A program made the translations under genes and the position numbers. A model generated the notes under the pieces. The model did not search any database, was not told where the DNA came from, and saw only the letters and a program-made list of their open reading frames with translations. From Paramacrobiotus metropolitanus (lineage: Eukaryota; Tardigrada; Eutardigrada; Parachela; Macrobiotidae), in the NCBI RefSeq assembly GCF_019649055.1, contig NW_026570400.1, forward strand, positions 62,001 through 126,000: a stretch of 64,000 nucleotides of DNA, written 5' to 3'. Within the stretch, counting starts at the first letter, position 1. The number at the start of each line of letters is the position of its first letter. Shown here in pieces: positions 27,570 through 38,376 of the stretch.

Positions 27570-27762
27570 CTGCTAAAACCATAAAACTGCAAAATTATTT
27601 TCATTTTCGGAGCGTGGCAGCCGTCGTGGAATTCTTCAGTACAGAGTAGAAGGGTCATCTGAACTCGGAGGCGCCGGACATATACTCGACCGGTTACCGC
27701 CGGTGTTTAGGAAATTATTACCCGCAAAATGCTATCAACCCTGGTTAGGCCGACCCAGTCCT

Positions 27763-29183
27763 ATGCAACTTATGCGATTGTTGACCATTTACAGCCTGCT
27801 ATTCTGCGACTTGTGCCAATGGCAGCGGGATTCTCAGGGCAACGCATGCACTGTTCAGTTGAGCGGGGATTTTCGCTCTGATCTATCACGTAAGTAACCG
27901 GAAAAATTGCCCGCTGATTCGCGGGCTTTCGCACTCGTAGAAGTTACGGCGCGCGGCTTTCTTGCTAAACTCATAAAGATCAATACGGCTTTAATTGATT
28001 TAAAGTTTTCTTATCGAATAACATACAACACACACAGTATGCAATACTGTTATGCTCAAAGGTCATGCATTTATATTGGATATATGACATATCTGACAAA
28101 TAATTGGCTGCGTTCATTTTCACAATGATTTCACCCGGACACCAAAACGACAGTCTTCTCTGCGTTGCTCCACGTGACAAAAACGTATCAGAAATTGATT
28201 GCGTGATAACTTATATACCGTATGCTGTTATACAAGCTTTTACACGAGGTTAATAAAACATTTTCAAGTTTTTTTAGTGGGGAAAACGCAGAGTCCGTGC
28301 CTCTGGTGTCCGGTGCGCGTATTCATATGGTGAAAGTATCCAAAAACCTGGAAGTACTGAAAACTATGATTTCTGTATCCTTATATCTATATTTAACGCT
28401 GTATTTGTAGTTGATGACATAGTCGAGCGGGCGTTGGAGAATAAGGAAGATGACAAGGTGACACTGCAGTTTCCACGGGTCGTTACGACACCGGCGGTCG
28501 CTGGATGACTCATGCGGCCGCGTCTGGGGCAGAACGTGTCGTTCAGCTGTCAAGTGCCACCGGGCGTACCTTCTGCCGGCATCAGCTGGACCCACCAAGG
28601 CCGCACCGTGTTCGAGCAGGGCCACCCGGTCCCGGTGTCTAATCATCGCTACGATTTTCTGCAGTTGGACGACAGTATCGTAGTGTTGCGCATCCTCAAC
28701 GTGTCCCTGCAGTCCACCGGCGAGGTCGTCTGCCACTTGCAGGAGGCGACGAGGAGAACCATTCTGCACCGCTACACCTTGATCCCGCTCGTCACCCGAG
28801 CTGCCGAGGTCTTCGCGGCCCCCTTGGCGCCGCAGTACCGGGTGACCGTCGGGGACAGCTACAATATCAGCTGCGCGGTGCGGTTGCCCCTGGCGCCGGA
28901 CGTGCAGAATGTGCGCCATCATCACATGTTCCGACACAACCGCCAGCTGACTAACGTGCCCCGTGAGGAACCCTACACGTCGCATCTGCCGCCGGGGTGG
29001 GGGGGAACGGTGGCCAGTGGCCCTGGGGTGATCCCGCCAGACGAGGGCTTTGTGTTTAATCTGATTTCATCGAGTGCTGGGCTGGACGCCGCCGGCCCGG
29101 TGGAGTGCTGGTTCCGGCCGCATAGACAGCTCCACGAATGGGTCGTGCAATCGACGGTGCTGCGTGTCGAGGAGAAGGCCTAG
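27763..29183 (+). pseudogene. Secreted two-Ig-domain protein, copy 1 (premature stop)
   Basis: Exon 1 (27763-27889) encodes a signal-peptide-like start (MQLMRLLTIYSLLFC) and ends at GTAAGT. Exon 2 begins after TGTATTTGTAG at 28411. In the resulting frame a TGA at 28506-28508 interrupts the protein before the Ig domains, where the paralogue at 33886-35405 has an Arg codon. The rest stays open to 29183 and is about 90% identical at the DNA level to copy 2. Domain 1 has SFSC, ISWTHQG and GEVVCHL. Domain 2 has YNISC and PVECWF, but the central Trp of copy 2 is Phe here (HHMFRH). It could be a recent pseudogene or use a downstream ATG (28512), which would lack a signal peptide. Confidence 0.72.
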
Positions 29184-31240
29184 CGCGGAATTGCTTTTGC
29201 CAGTGAATAAGGGATGCCATGACCCCATGGGAAGTTGAGATTTTAAGCTACAGCGCATTGTTAAATAATCAAAAAAGTGTAGTGGTAGCGGAGCCCCTGA
29301 ATATTCGTGTATACCGTTTTATGTTATTCGTACAGTACGGATCTACTATTTGTACACTGCCGATCGTGCGTGGTAAGGTTGGATTACCCAACCCACCAGA
29401 ACAATCGTCAAACCGGCTGCTGTGTCAACATAATTATATATTTCACTGGATGTACTCGTATTACGAGTGCGAAAACGATACACTCAGATACAGTACCATG
29501 TGCCAGGCTATTTCGTATTTTGGAGGTAGAAAGCCGTAAAGGTCACTATTACGCAGCTCCTGGTATTGTACGATTGGCTGGTCTAAGTAAATCGGCGTTT
29601 TTCCCACGTAAGCACGAGCTTCGGCGTCTGACGAGAGGGATTTCGAATCTCCAACCGAGGCAGCTAAAACATCCGCGCATATCTCTGTCCGCGCGGTTCC
29701 TGCCGGATCAATGAAAATCATCAACACACTCGGCTGCTGGATCGAGCGCATTGGATAGGTCGATGATGCTGATCTGTGGTATGTGACAAAATACTGCTAC
29801 TACGTACTGGTAATGATGAATATCGCAGCGGCAATGTACATTATGCACAATCAGAGGCACTGACCTTTGGTATATGTACAGTACATATAACCCAAGGTCA
29901 CCACGGATTGTGCGTTGAAGGCACAACAGATGCGGCAGCACTGCCTCATTTCGCAAGGTAATGTACGGTATCTGTGCGGACCACATCGGTAGCAGTGGGG
30001 CTGAGTTGGCATACTGAGAGGGCATTTACAGCGTTTAAGAATTATACCGCTGATCACAATTAACATTCCGTGCGTTTTGGGGCTACTGTTGGGCGTTATG
30101 TCTTCAGGGCGAGATTTACAAGTACAATGCAAAGTTCCAACGATAAACCCGCACTGGTACAGACTAGAGAGCGTTAATTCCCGAAACGCTTCTTATATGC
30201 ACTACGACCTCCACCTGCGTTTGTCTCATGATGGATTCCGCAAATACGAGTATTTCTACGTAAGATTTTGTATAAAACATCGACTGACGAGCGGTGTGGG
30301 ACTGTGGGATGAAAGTAATGGGAAAGCGACAGTGCAGTTGCATCTGACAGATAAGTCGGATCATATTCCATCGAAGTAGAGTTAACGTTGTACAAACATA
30401 TGAGGATGCAAGCTGGCTCCCGTGGTCGTGGTATCGTGTTTTCGTTGCACGGAGTAACTTCACGGGAACTAAGGGATGCTTGATGAAAAACAGCTGTTAT
30501 CGCGGGTGCAGCGCAGTGATGTGTGTAGTGCATTGAATATGCATTAAACTTCGTGGAAGTAAGGAGAGAATTGGACCATATTGAACTGGAAAGCTTCCTG
30601 GTACATGCACCGTATGAGGTCTTTGCCCTAGCTTGCACTGGCCTAAGCCATGAGCGCAATTTAGGAGCTCAAAGTGCTGGCAGGTGCAGCATCCGTGTAC
30701 CTGTAAGCAGGCGCCGCGGTAATGCGATATCACACATCCCGAGGTTTCTGCTTGCTGTCCTCTGGGGCAGGAATCCTTGGTAATGTAGCATTCTTCCCAT
30801 ATTGAGGAAGCGTTTGGTACGAGGATACCAAAGATTTCTGGGTGTGGAACAAAACGAGAATAATTTTCACCAGCATGAACAATAAAATTCATTTACCGGA
30901 TACATTCATACGGCGGCAGATAAAATTAATATTGCCAAACAATTCGCAATATATTCCCTAAAGAATACAAGGACAGCATGCAGGCAGCTATCAGTATCTG
31001 TACGGATGTTTCTACTGAATCAGGCGTTCTGTTCAGCCGGCGCTTCATAGGCCCCGAATTCCGCGCCTCACGGGCCACGGCAAGACACCATTTCCTGCAG
31101 TGTGCCGAATCGGTCAGCGCTGCCGAAAATGGCGTCATACAGTTGTTAATTGTTACTAGTAACATACTCGTAATAACGGGCTTCTACCAATTAATTAATA
31201 TTTCTATAGATTAATATTACCGTTAACGTCAGCCCACTTT
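29184..31240. other. Downstream flank of Ig copy 1
   Basis: The first 200 bp still align with the flank of Ig copy 2 (GAATAAGGGATGCCATGA in both). A + frame at 30077-30379 has a C..W..Y pattern (QVQCKVPTINPHWYRL, then YFYVRFC) loosely like an Ig fold, ending GKATVQLHLTDKS. It could be a diverged Ig exon. No splice sites make a confident gene. Remaining ORFs overlap antisense and are not supported. Confidence 0.35.
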
Positions 31241-31249
31241 TTTGTCCAC

Positions 31250-31365
31250 AAGGTTTGGACATATATACCGCCCTAACAATAACATTTTCCACCAGAACCG
31301 TTTTTGGGGCGCCAATATTGGAGCATCGTTTTGTCCCGTCGATTGTTGTCCGTTTACATACTTTG
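31250..31365 (+). repeat. Duplicated segment, copy 1 (tandem locus duplication)
   Basis: The sequence GGACATATATACCGCCCTAAC through GGAGCATCGTTTTGTCC to GATTGTTGTCCG is homologous to 36660-36765. It lies about 2.1 kb downstream of Ig copy 1 and marks the distal part of the duplicated block, in the same order and orientation as copy 2. Confidence 0.7.
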
Positions 31366-32146
31366 GCTTGTTTTTGCATCCCGAACATACTCACGTTATA
31401 GATAGTAAATTCGCTTACCGGACACTAGAGGTCACGAAGTTCTCCGCGTGGTTCCGGATCCACAGGATGACAACTGCTGGAAAACTGATTGCATTACGAG
31501 TATACTATATAGAGACGCAGTGATACTCATTCGATCACGAGATAGAGATGCATCCAGATTTATGGAGGCATTTCTGTCTCATGGGATTGAATAATTACAC
31601 TCGACCTCGGTCATATAACCCGACTGATGAGATAGTGTTGCACTCCAAATTATTCTGCATGATAGAAGGCTGCCGCGCCAAATATTGTGTGCCCCAGCTG
31701 GTTCAGCAGCGCATTTGACAGGCACGTTTCGCCGTTTCGCAGTGTCGAGACAGGAGCGCACCGGTTGATTAACAACACGATTAACACATGAGATTTCCAC
31801 AAACGAAGCGAGCAATGCGCAGCGTGGCGGAATAGCAAAGTAAACGAACTGAAATGACTGTTCTGGGGTGTCTCTACATTGCGGAAGAATGTAAGTGTAA
31901 GAATAACTCAAATCCTGAACTCTTCCGAAACGCTTGTCACCTGTGGGTTGTGTCATGGTACGTTCCGCAATATTTGCATGTGGAATCGATAACGATTACT
32001 AGTAGGTACTTTCAGTTCTGACTACCTTATGATAAAGCAGCCCAACGGACTGTGCGTCATGCTCCTATGTGTCATTCCGAGATAACGCAAGCGTTGTGCA
32101 TTGGTTTGTTGCAACAGTCAACACATGCCCACTTTAAGGCAACATT

Positions 32147-32190
32147 GCCCAACGGTAAATCTAGTGTCGACTAGATTTTCCGTTGGGCAT
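32147..32190. repeat. 19-bp inverted repeat hairpin
   Basis: TGCCCAACGGTAAATCTAG and its reverse complement with one mismatch flank a 6-nt loop (TGTCGA). This makes a strong isolated hairpin. There is no U-tract or gene context for a terminator. It may be a solo foldback end or a small-RNA-like structure. Confidence 0.7.
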
Positions 32191-32835
32191 CGTTGACTTA
32201 TCCATGCATTGCGCGTGTTACACGCTGTAGACGGTGAGTGCAATGGACTGCACTGCCCCGTTAATACCGTGCTAATTGCTATCGACGCTATGTAATAACA
32301 AATTTAGATTTAACATAATTACGAACGCAGAGTAACGCGTATGCTACCATTAATAATTTAATGACTTCGAAACGGCATTAATTACTAATTAGGCAGTAAT
32401 TTCCCGCAATAATTAATAATTAGGCAATATTTGAGCTAATTAGATAGTCATTCAAGACGGCGGTGGCTAGCTTTACTGATGTATTAAAGGTAATTAAGTT
32501 AATCAGGCAGTAATTTCACGCTCTCATTTACAACGTCGAGCTTACGATAAGTCTAACTTAGCGTTCTGTATATTGTGGAATATGCTGTGAATGCACTCCA
32601 CGCCCAAGAACCGCAACTCATAGAAGCATGTGTATACTACAACGCTCCACACTAAACCTCCACCCCGTGATGGTTACACGCTTCAACCTTCAACACAGTA
32701 ATCTTGTACCAGTACAAATAGGTACCGTAGTAACGTGTAGTCCCATGAGGATGAAACAAACCGGCTTCTCTGTATTATACTAAAACTTTATAATTTTTGT
32801 AAATAAATCTGTTCTCTCTGTTTTTTGAACGGTGT

Positions 32836-33425
32836 CCTGCCACTTGGGCCACCTGACATTTAGGCCACCTGACATTTGGGCCACCTGACACTTGGGCCAC
32901 CGCACATTACGGTCTCTTGTAACTCTTTTTTTCCCTGTATTTTTTATGTTTCTCAGTTTTCTTAGGTTTCTTAGATTTTTAGCGCCATGTATTAATTGAA
33001 ATTTTAATCAAATAGAAATCTGATCAGGAAGATGTTTGATAAGCAGAAGGATGCGGAGTAAATTTACCGGCAACTGCTCACATCGTCAGTGCATGAGTTC
33101 GATTTACTTATGCTGGTACATAGTGCAATGATCGAACCCATGCAGCCCCTGTGTATCCGCTTATATGCCTACAAACACTCCATAATATTAATGCACGCTC
33201 GTTTTCGAATCTTGTGTACTTACTCGTACGTTGTTAATGCTGCAAGTTGCAGAACTTTTATTAATAAGCCAATATTTAATTTTTTACGTGCAGTAAGAAT
33301 AAAGAAGCTATCATTCGTATCGGAAATCCTTTATTACGTTTTCATGTTTTTGAAAGTATTGGTGGCCCAAGTGGCAGGTGGCCCAAATGTCAGGTGGCCC
33401 AAGTGTCGGGTGGCCCAAATGTCAT
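32836..33425. mobile_element. Foldback element with tandem-repeat inverted ends
   Basis: The left end carries four 16-bp units of the type TTTGGGCCACCTGACA (about 32836-32905). The right end carries four units in inverted orientation (GGTGGCCCAAATGTCA, 33361-33425). The roughly 450 bp between is AT-rich with no transposase. Inverted termini built of short tandem repeats are a hallmark of foldback-type non-autonomous DNA elements. The insertion lies between the two Ig gene copies. Confidence 0.82.
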
Positions 33426-33482
33426 GGCGCCAAACAATCGGAACGGAATGTGGGAACCGATGCTTAGCAACCGAAAAGCAGA

Positions 33483-33848
33483 TCACCGCTTAAGACTTGC
33501 GCGCAGCTCCTTCCATAAGTAATTGTAGTCCCTGTTCATGTAAAACGGGACTGACGGGAGGTCCCGAATTCCGCAGCTGATCCCTGCGAATACTGTATGA
33601 TTAAATAAGCAACCTAATTCTGAATTTCTAATGAAACCTTTAATATGCAGTAGAAGATCGCTGTTGCTCATTTTACCACACTCAGGATTGTGTGCTGGTT
33701 GCACAGGGTACCCTGTATTTGCATAAACCACAACACAATTATCCTTGTTATCGCAGCATGCCAGTAGGCGTGAAGTCGGATGGTCGTCTGAAGCGTCGGG
33801 ACAACAACCCGGCAGGCTGACGCCGGTGTTGAGGATATTATTATCCAC
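33483..33848 (-). CDS. Hypothetical protein upstream of Ig copy 2
   Basis: This 121-residue - strand frame is Cys-rich in its first half (GCCPDASDD, LACCDNKDNC, PECGKMSN) and ends YLWKELRASLKR. The segment from CGKMSN to RDLP, and the final LWK.LR, are recognisable on the same strand upstream of Ig copy 1. It would be divergent from the Ig gene, about 40 bp from its start codon. No family is recognised. It may be only a conserved promoter region read as protein. Confidence 0.3.
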   Translation of the reverse strand: MDNNILNTGVSLPGCCPDASDDHPTSRLLACCDNKDNCVVVYANTGYPVQPAHNPECGKMSNSDLLLHIKGFIRNSELGCLFNHTVFAGISCGIRDLPSVPFYMNRDYNYLWKELRASLKR

Positions 33849-33885
33849 AAAATGCGATTAATCCTGGTTAATCCGACCCAATCCG

Positions 33886-35405
33886 ATGCCACTTGCGCGG
33901 TTGTTTGTGGCTGTTTACAGTCTGGCATTCGGCGGCTGGTGTCAGTGGCAGCGGCACGCTCAATGCAGCGCATGTACCGTGCAGATGAACGGAGATTTCC
34001 GCTCTGACCTATCACGTAAGTAACCGGAAAAGTGCCCACTGTTTCTCAGGCTTTTTTAGTAGAGTTAAGCCAGCCTTGCGCTTAATTTCGCGCCTTTCGT
34101 ATGGGGCTGATAAAGATCATCAGTGATTTGATTGGCTTGAATTTTCTTATCGGTGGTACGAACAATTAGAAAGTAGCTTTCTATTTTGACGTGTTTCCTT
34201 CGCTTTATGGACCCAAAAATTTGAATTTCTCTGAGTAACTGAAATTGTTCGTTTTAACTGATAATAAATTATCAAATATGTATGTCATCTTTTGCAACTA
34301 ATTTACTCAACAAAGCGTTGGAGCGCTGTATTCTAACGATTCCCGTCGTTAATAACGCTAGAATGGGTTTAAAATATGGTTGCGCGGCCTCACTACTGAA
34401 AATGCAGTTAAAAAATTTCAGTGATGTTACAGACTAAGTAAAATATGATGTTTATTTATAAACGAGCGCAACTGACTGACAGCTGTCAGCCTGTCAGTAA
34501 ACAACAACAATGACATCGCATGCCACGTTGTTCTTCGCAAAGGTCATGCATATATAACGCATATATCTGACTAATAATGAAAATAGTTTTTATATATCCT
34601 ATATCGAATGATGTATTTTGTAGTGGATGAAATAGTTGAGCGAGCACTGAGAAAAAAGGAAGATGACAAGGTGACACTGCAGTTTCCAGTTCCAAGGGCC
34701 ACGACGACACCGGCGGCCGCTGGCAGGTTGATGCGGCCGCGTTTGGGGCAGAACGTGTCGTTCAGCTGTCAAGGGCCTCTAGGCGTACCTTCCGTCGCCA
34801 TCAGCTGGACCCACCAAGGCCGCACTGTGTTCGAGCAAGGCCAACCGGTACCGATGTCTAATCGTCGCTACGACTTTCTGCAGTTTGACGACAGTATCGT
34901 GGTGCTGCGCATCCTTAACGTGTCCCTGCCATCCACCGGCGAGGTCGTCTGCCACTTGCAGGAGGCGACGAGGAGAACCGTTCTGCACCGCTACACCTTA
35001 ATCCCGCTCGTCACCCGGGCTGCCGAGGTCTTCGCGGCCCCCTTGGCGCCGCAGTACCGGGTGACTGTCGGGGACAGCTACAATATCAGCTGCGCGGTGC
35101 GGTTGCCCCTGGCGCCGGACGTGCAGAATGTGCGCCATCATCACATGTGGCGACATAAAGGTCATCTTATCAATGTGCCCCGCGAGGAACCCTACACGTC
35201 GCATCTGCCGTCGGGGTGGGTGGGGACGGTGGCCAGCGGTTCGGAGCTGATCCCGCTGCAGGACGAGGGCCTTGAATTTGAGTTGATTTCATCGAGTGCC
35301 CGGCTGATAGCCTCCGGTCCGGTGGAGTGCTGGTTCCGGCCGCATAGACACCTCCATGAATGGATCGTGCAGTCCACCGTGTTGGTGGTCAAGGAGAAGG
35401 CCTAG
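33886..35405 (+). CDS. Secreted two-Ig-domain protein, copy 2 (intact)
   Basis: Two exons, 33886-34015 and 34624-35405, join at GTAAGT/TTTGTAG to give 303 aa. The N-terminus MPLARLFVAVYSLAFGG looks like a signal peptide. Ig-like domain 1 has C92, W105 and C153 (SFSC, ISWTHQG, GEVVCHL). Ig-like domain 2 has C200, W219 and C279 (YNISC, HHMWRH, PVECWF). There is no membrane segment before the stop, so a secreted product is inferred. AATAAA near 35530 could serve as poly(A) signal. Exon 2 is nearly identical to copy 1 while the introns are strongly diverged. I cannot assign a family beyond immunoglobulin superfamily; ligand or receptor roles are open. Confidence 0.72.
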
Positions 35406-37608
35406 CGCGGAAGTACTTACTTTTGCCGGTGAATAAGGGATGCCATGAACCCATGGGCAACTGAGGTTTTAAGCAGCGATGACCGCGCATTATTAAATGA
35501 TTACGTCATCAGTCTGATGTAAACGGAACCAATAAATATATCTGCGTAGGGTTTTATGGTGTTCGAACTTACAGATAAATGATTTGTACACAAGATGATT
35601 GGCTGCTGTATAAAATACGTTCAGTCCAAGAATACCAAGCAAAACCAGGTCCCATTTGGGACATTTTAGAAAGTTGTAATATGTACTTTCAAGAACGTTA
35701 ACTCTGATTTTGGTTGCGTTTCGTCGATCCTCGCAAATAATATGCGATGTATGTTTTGTACTGTACAGTTACTGTAGTTGAATAATAAAATGGCTTTTGG
35801 TATCAGTGCAGAAGTGTTCCAGTGCTTCTTTCTCCGTTTAAGTTGTCTGTTAGTTTTAATTCGTTAAACCCATAAACACCGCACAAACGGTCTCCAACAA
35901 TTAATGTAGACACCATGAAACGATTTTATGTCGTGGTGTTTGAGAGGGCCAAAATATGTAGTTTACTGAATGAATATGTATACATGCTGTAATTACATTT
36001 ATCGGGCCGTATTTCGGAAGTTTTGCATGGAAAACGCCGTGTCCGACCAAGTCGTCGCATAAAACCTCGTTGCGGGACACTTGGTCGGCCACATTTGGTC
36101 GCGCGGATATTTAGTTCCTAGACAACTCGTTGCTAGTCACCATGCATCCGGCAACACCGGGAGACATCCGGTAACACCGACACATCGCATTCAGACAGTT
36201 CTTCGGCAAGACAGCTGGATAGCCAATTATTTTAAACGAAAAACTTTATTTTCAATTGTAAAACGCCGTTATTTGACTTCAGATTAATTTTATTGACGTC
36301 GTCGTCCTGACGATGTAGCAAAATCCGTTAGCGGGTAGGTCACACATTCTGTAAATTGCTCAATCTTGAAGACTGCATGACATATTTCTCGAATTTAAAA
36401 TTTAATTTCAAACAATTTTAAACCACTTGCTGATTTTTTAACTTTGTTTATGAACTACCATTCTGCTTTAACTCGGTTTCATTTTTGTTGTTATTGTACT
36501 TACCTACTACCCTGCAACCGTGTCTGCGGCAAGCATATGCATGCAGATGCTGTTGCCAGTCTTGTCTGCCGGCACAACTGAAATAACATAATGCTATAAA
36601 TCGTAGACGAACTTAGCCGGATATTTCCGTAGACGGCAGTGCACTGCATGTCCTCAAGTCGTGGACATAATTATACCGCCCTAACGATAACGTTGTGGAT
36701 CAGAACCATTTGTGGTCATTATCGGAGCATCGCGTTGTCCGTTCGACTGTTGTCCGCATATGTGATTATGGAGCAAATTACAGCGGCAACGTACACTGCC
36801 GTCCACCTAGTGCAGTCATTGCAGTATTTTAAGGGACATCTTCCTGTAGAGTCGGCTGTTCCCGTTGGCGATGCAACACACGGAGACAACAGCCGCACCA
36901 CGCTCTATTTCACAAATGAGGCAGTACAGCGCCGATTATATTGACCAAGAGGCCAGATGCTACCAGCCAGTCGTGCGGTTGTACTGAACCTAAACAGAAA
37001 ATACTGGATTCTCACGAAACCCGGCTTCTACTTGTACAGGGCATATATAGGAGAGGATATACCGAATCCCGTGGAATTATCGTGCGACCGCATTTTCGCT
37101 ATAAGGACAGACGCGCACGTCCTAGAACAGCGAGACAGGAAGGGATGATGTGGATCTCATATCGTTGCTGTTCGGGACGGAGTGTGATCAGTGCGGTGTA
37201 CTGAACGTGGTCAGCGGTCAGCTTCACGGAAGTAACGGGAGAACCGACCGCGAGCATAAGGTAGTGGGCAAAATTCTCATGTACCGTACATATATGCATA
37301 GTCGTAGGGTATTTGTCTTGGATGATGGCAATCAGAAAGCTCCTGATGACTGGCTGTGCGATATCGCTGTGCTTACCCAGTGACAGGTGCTGCTCTTGCA
37401 AGCGTACCGGGCTCAGAGCTTACTACGGTATTGGCCGGCAATGCGGTAGGTAATAGGAGACAAATTTTATTGTTTTTTAGCGCGATAGCATGCACCTGCC
37501 GGCTTTCGGTCTCGACTACTCCAGGAGGCGGTGTTGCTTTTGTTACACAGTGGTACTTACGGTGGTTGTTCTTGCTATTTAAAACCAGCGAACTTTTAAA
37601 TTTAAAAT
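35406..37608. other. Downstream flank of Ig copy 2
   Basis: The first 200 bp match the flank of Ig copy 1, and the duplicated segment recurs at 36660-36765. A frame near 36990-37148 (KYWILTKPGFYLYRAYIGEDIPN) looks protein-like but has no start, stop or splice context I can defend. Otherwise nothing is supported. Confidence 0.35.
36660..36765 (+). repeat. Duplicated segment, copy 2 (tandem locus duplication)
   Basis: GGACATAATTATACCGCCCTAAC through GGAGCATCGCGTTGTCC to GACTGTTGTCCG is homologous to 31250-31365. It sits about 1.25 kb downstream of Ig copy 2, so the duplicated unit includes flanking DNA. Confidence 0.7.
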
Positions 37609-38073
37609 CAGTCCGAACCGTCGGGCCTGTCAGATAAAGAAAACAAACGTCCCGATGGTATGACTTTGATTCCTGTACGCGATGGGAAGGCGGTTGTGTG
37701 GGATGCAACGTGCTGGGACACTGTAGCCGTCTCTCACGTGCACGCTAGTTCTTTGAAAGCCGGAAGTGTAGCGCAGATGGCAGAAGACTACAAGCGCCGG
37801 AAATACGCCTTCGTCGAGGATTTGGGATATCTTTTCTACGCTCTGGCCGTCGAGACACTTGGGACATTTGGATTGGCTTTCTCGGAGCTAATCCGTTTCG
37901 TCGGCCGCAAGATTCGTGTCATTACCGGAGAGCCTCGATCTACAGCCTTTTTGAGACAACGTTTAAGTTTAGCTGTAGTCAGAGGGAATGCAGCGGCTGT
38001 TTTGGGTACATTTAACGCACGTACTAAATTCACGAAAGACGCTAATGATTTTGGATGTTTTTTCAATGTTTAA
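37609..38073 (+). pseudogene. Retroelement-associated C-terminal domain relic
   Basis: The frame carries RPDGMTLIP, then VVWDATCWDTVAVSH, KRRKYA, ALAVETLGTFG and FLRQRLSLAVVRGNAA, ending TAA. This series matches a domain found beside reverse transcriptases in very many invertebrate genomes, usually at the end of retroelement polyproteins (pattern RPDGLTL..P...WD.TC.DT, VETFG.WG, QR.S.A.QRGNAA). No RT lies upstream in this window, and a stop precedes the frame at about 37603, so this is a fragment. Confidence 0.65.
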
Positions 38074-38200
38074 AATTCGGAACTTTTATTAGTGTAAACC
38101 CGCGCAGGCGTATTGTTATGTGTAATGGCAGATGCCGATTAAAGAGCAAACCAGCGATGTTTGCATGCCAGTGTGTACATGAACTATGTACGAGGAGATG

Positions 38201-38376
38201 TCAGTAGCGCACCTAGATAATCCCTGTACTTGCTGCCGTCACCCGGCTGGAGTATGACGTTGTGGCTGTACATGGTGCTTTTGTACCGCGCCAGATTTAG
38301 CCTTATGTACTGCCGCAACGTCACACTCGGCCCGGGTGACGGCAGCAAGTACAGGGATTATCTAGGTCGCTACTGA
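38201..38376. mobile_element. Full-length hairpin (palindromic) MITE
   Basis: About 176 bp in which the left arm (TCAGTAGCG, then CCTAGATAATCCCTGTACTT, then GCTGCCGTCACCC) pairs with the right arm over roughly 75 nt per side. Only small mismatches interrupt it, and about 25 nt form the loop. Such near-perfect palindromes are typical of foldback MITEs. A transcript would form one long dsRNA stem. No coding capacity. Confidence 0.85.

Noticed and set aside
28323-28985. 220-aa antisense ORF over Ig copy 1
   Set aside because: Mirror of the Ig exon on the other strand; it follows the same duplication and lacks independent support.
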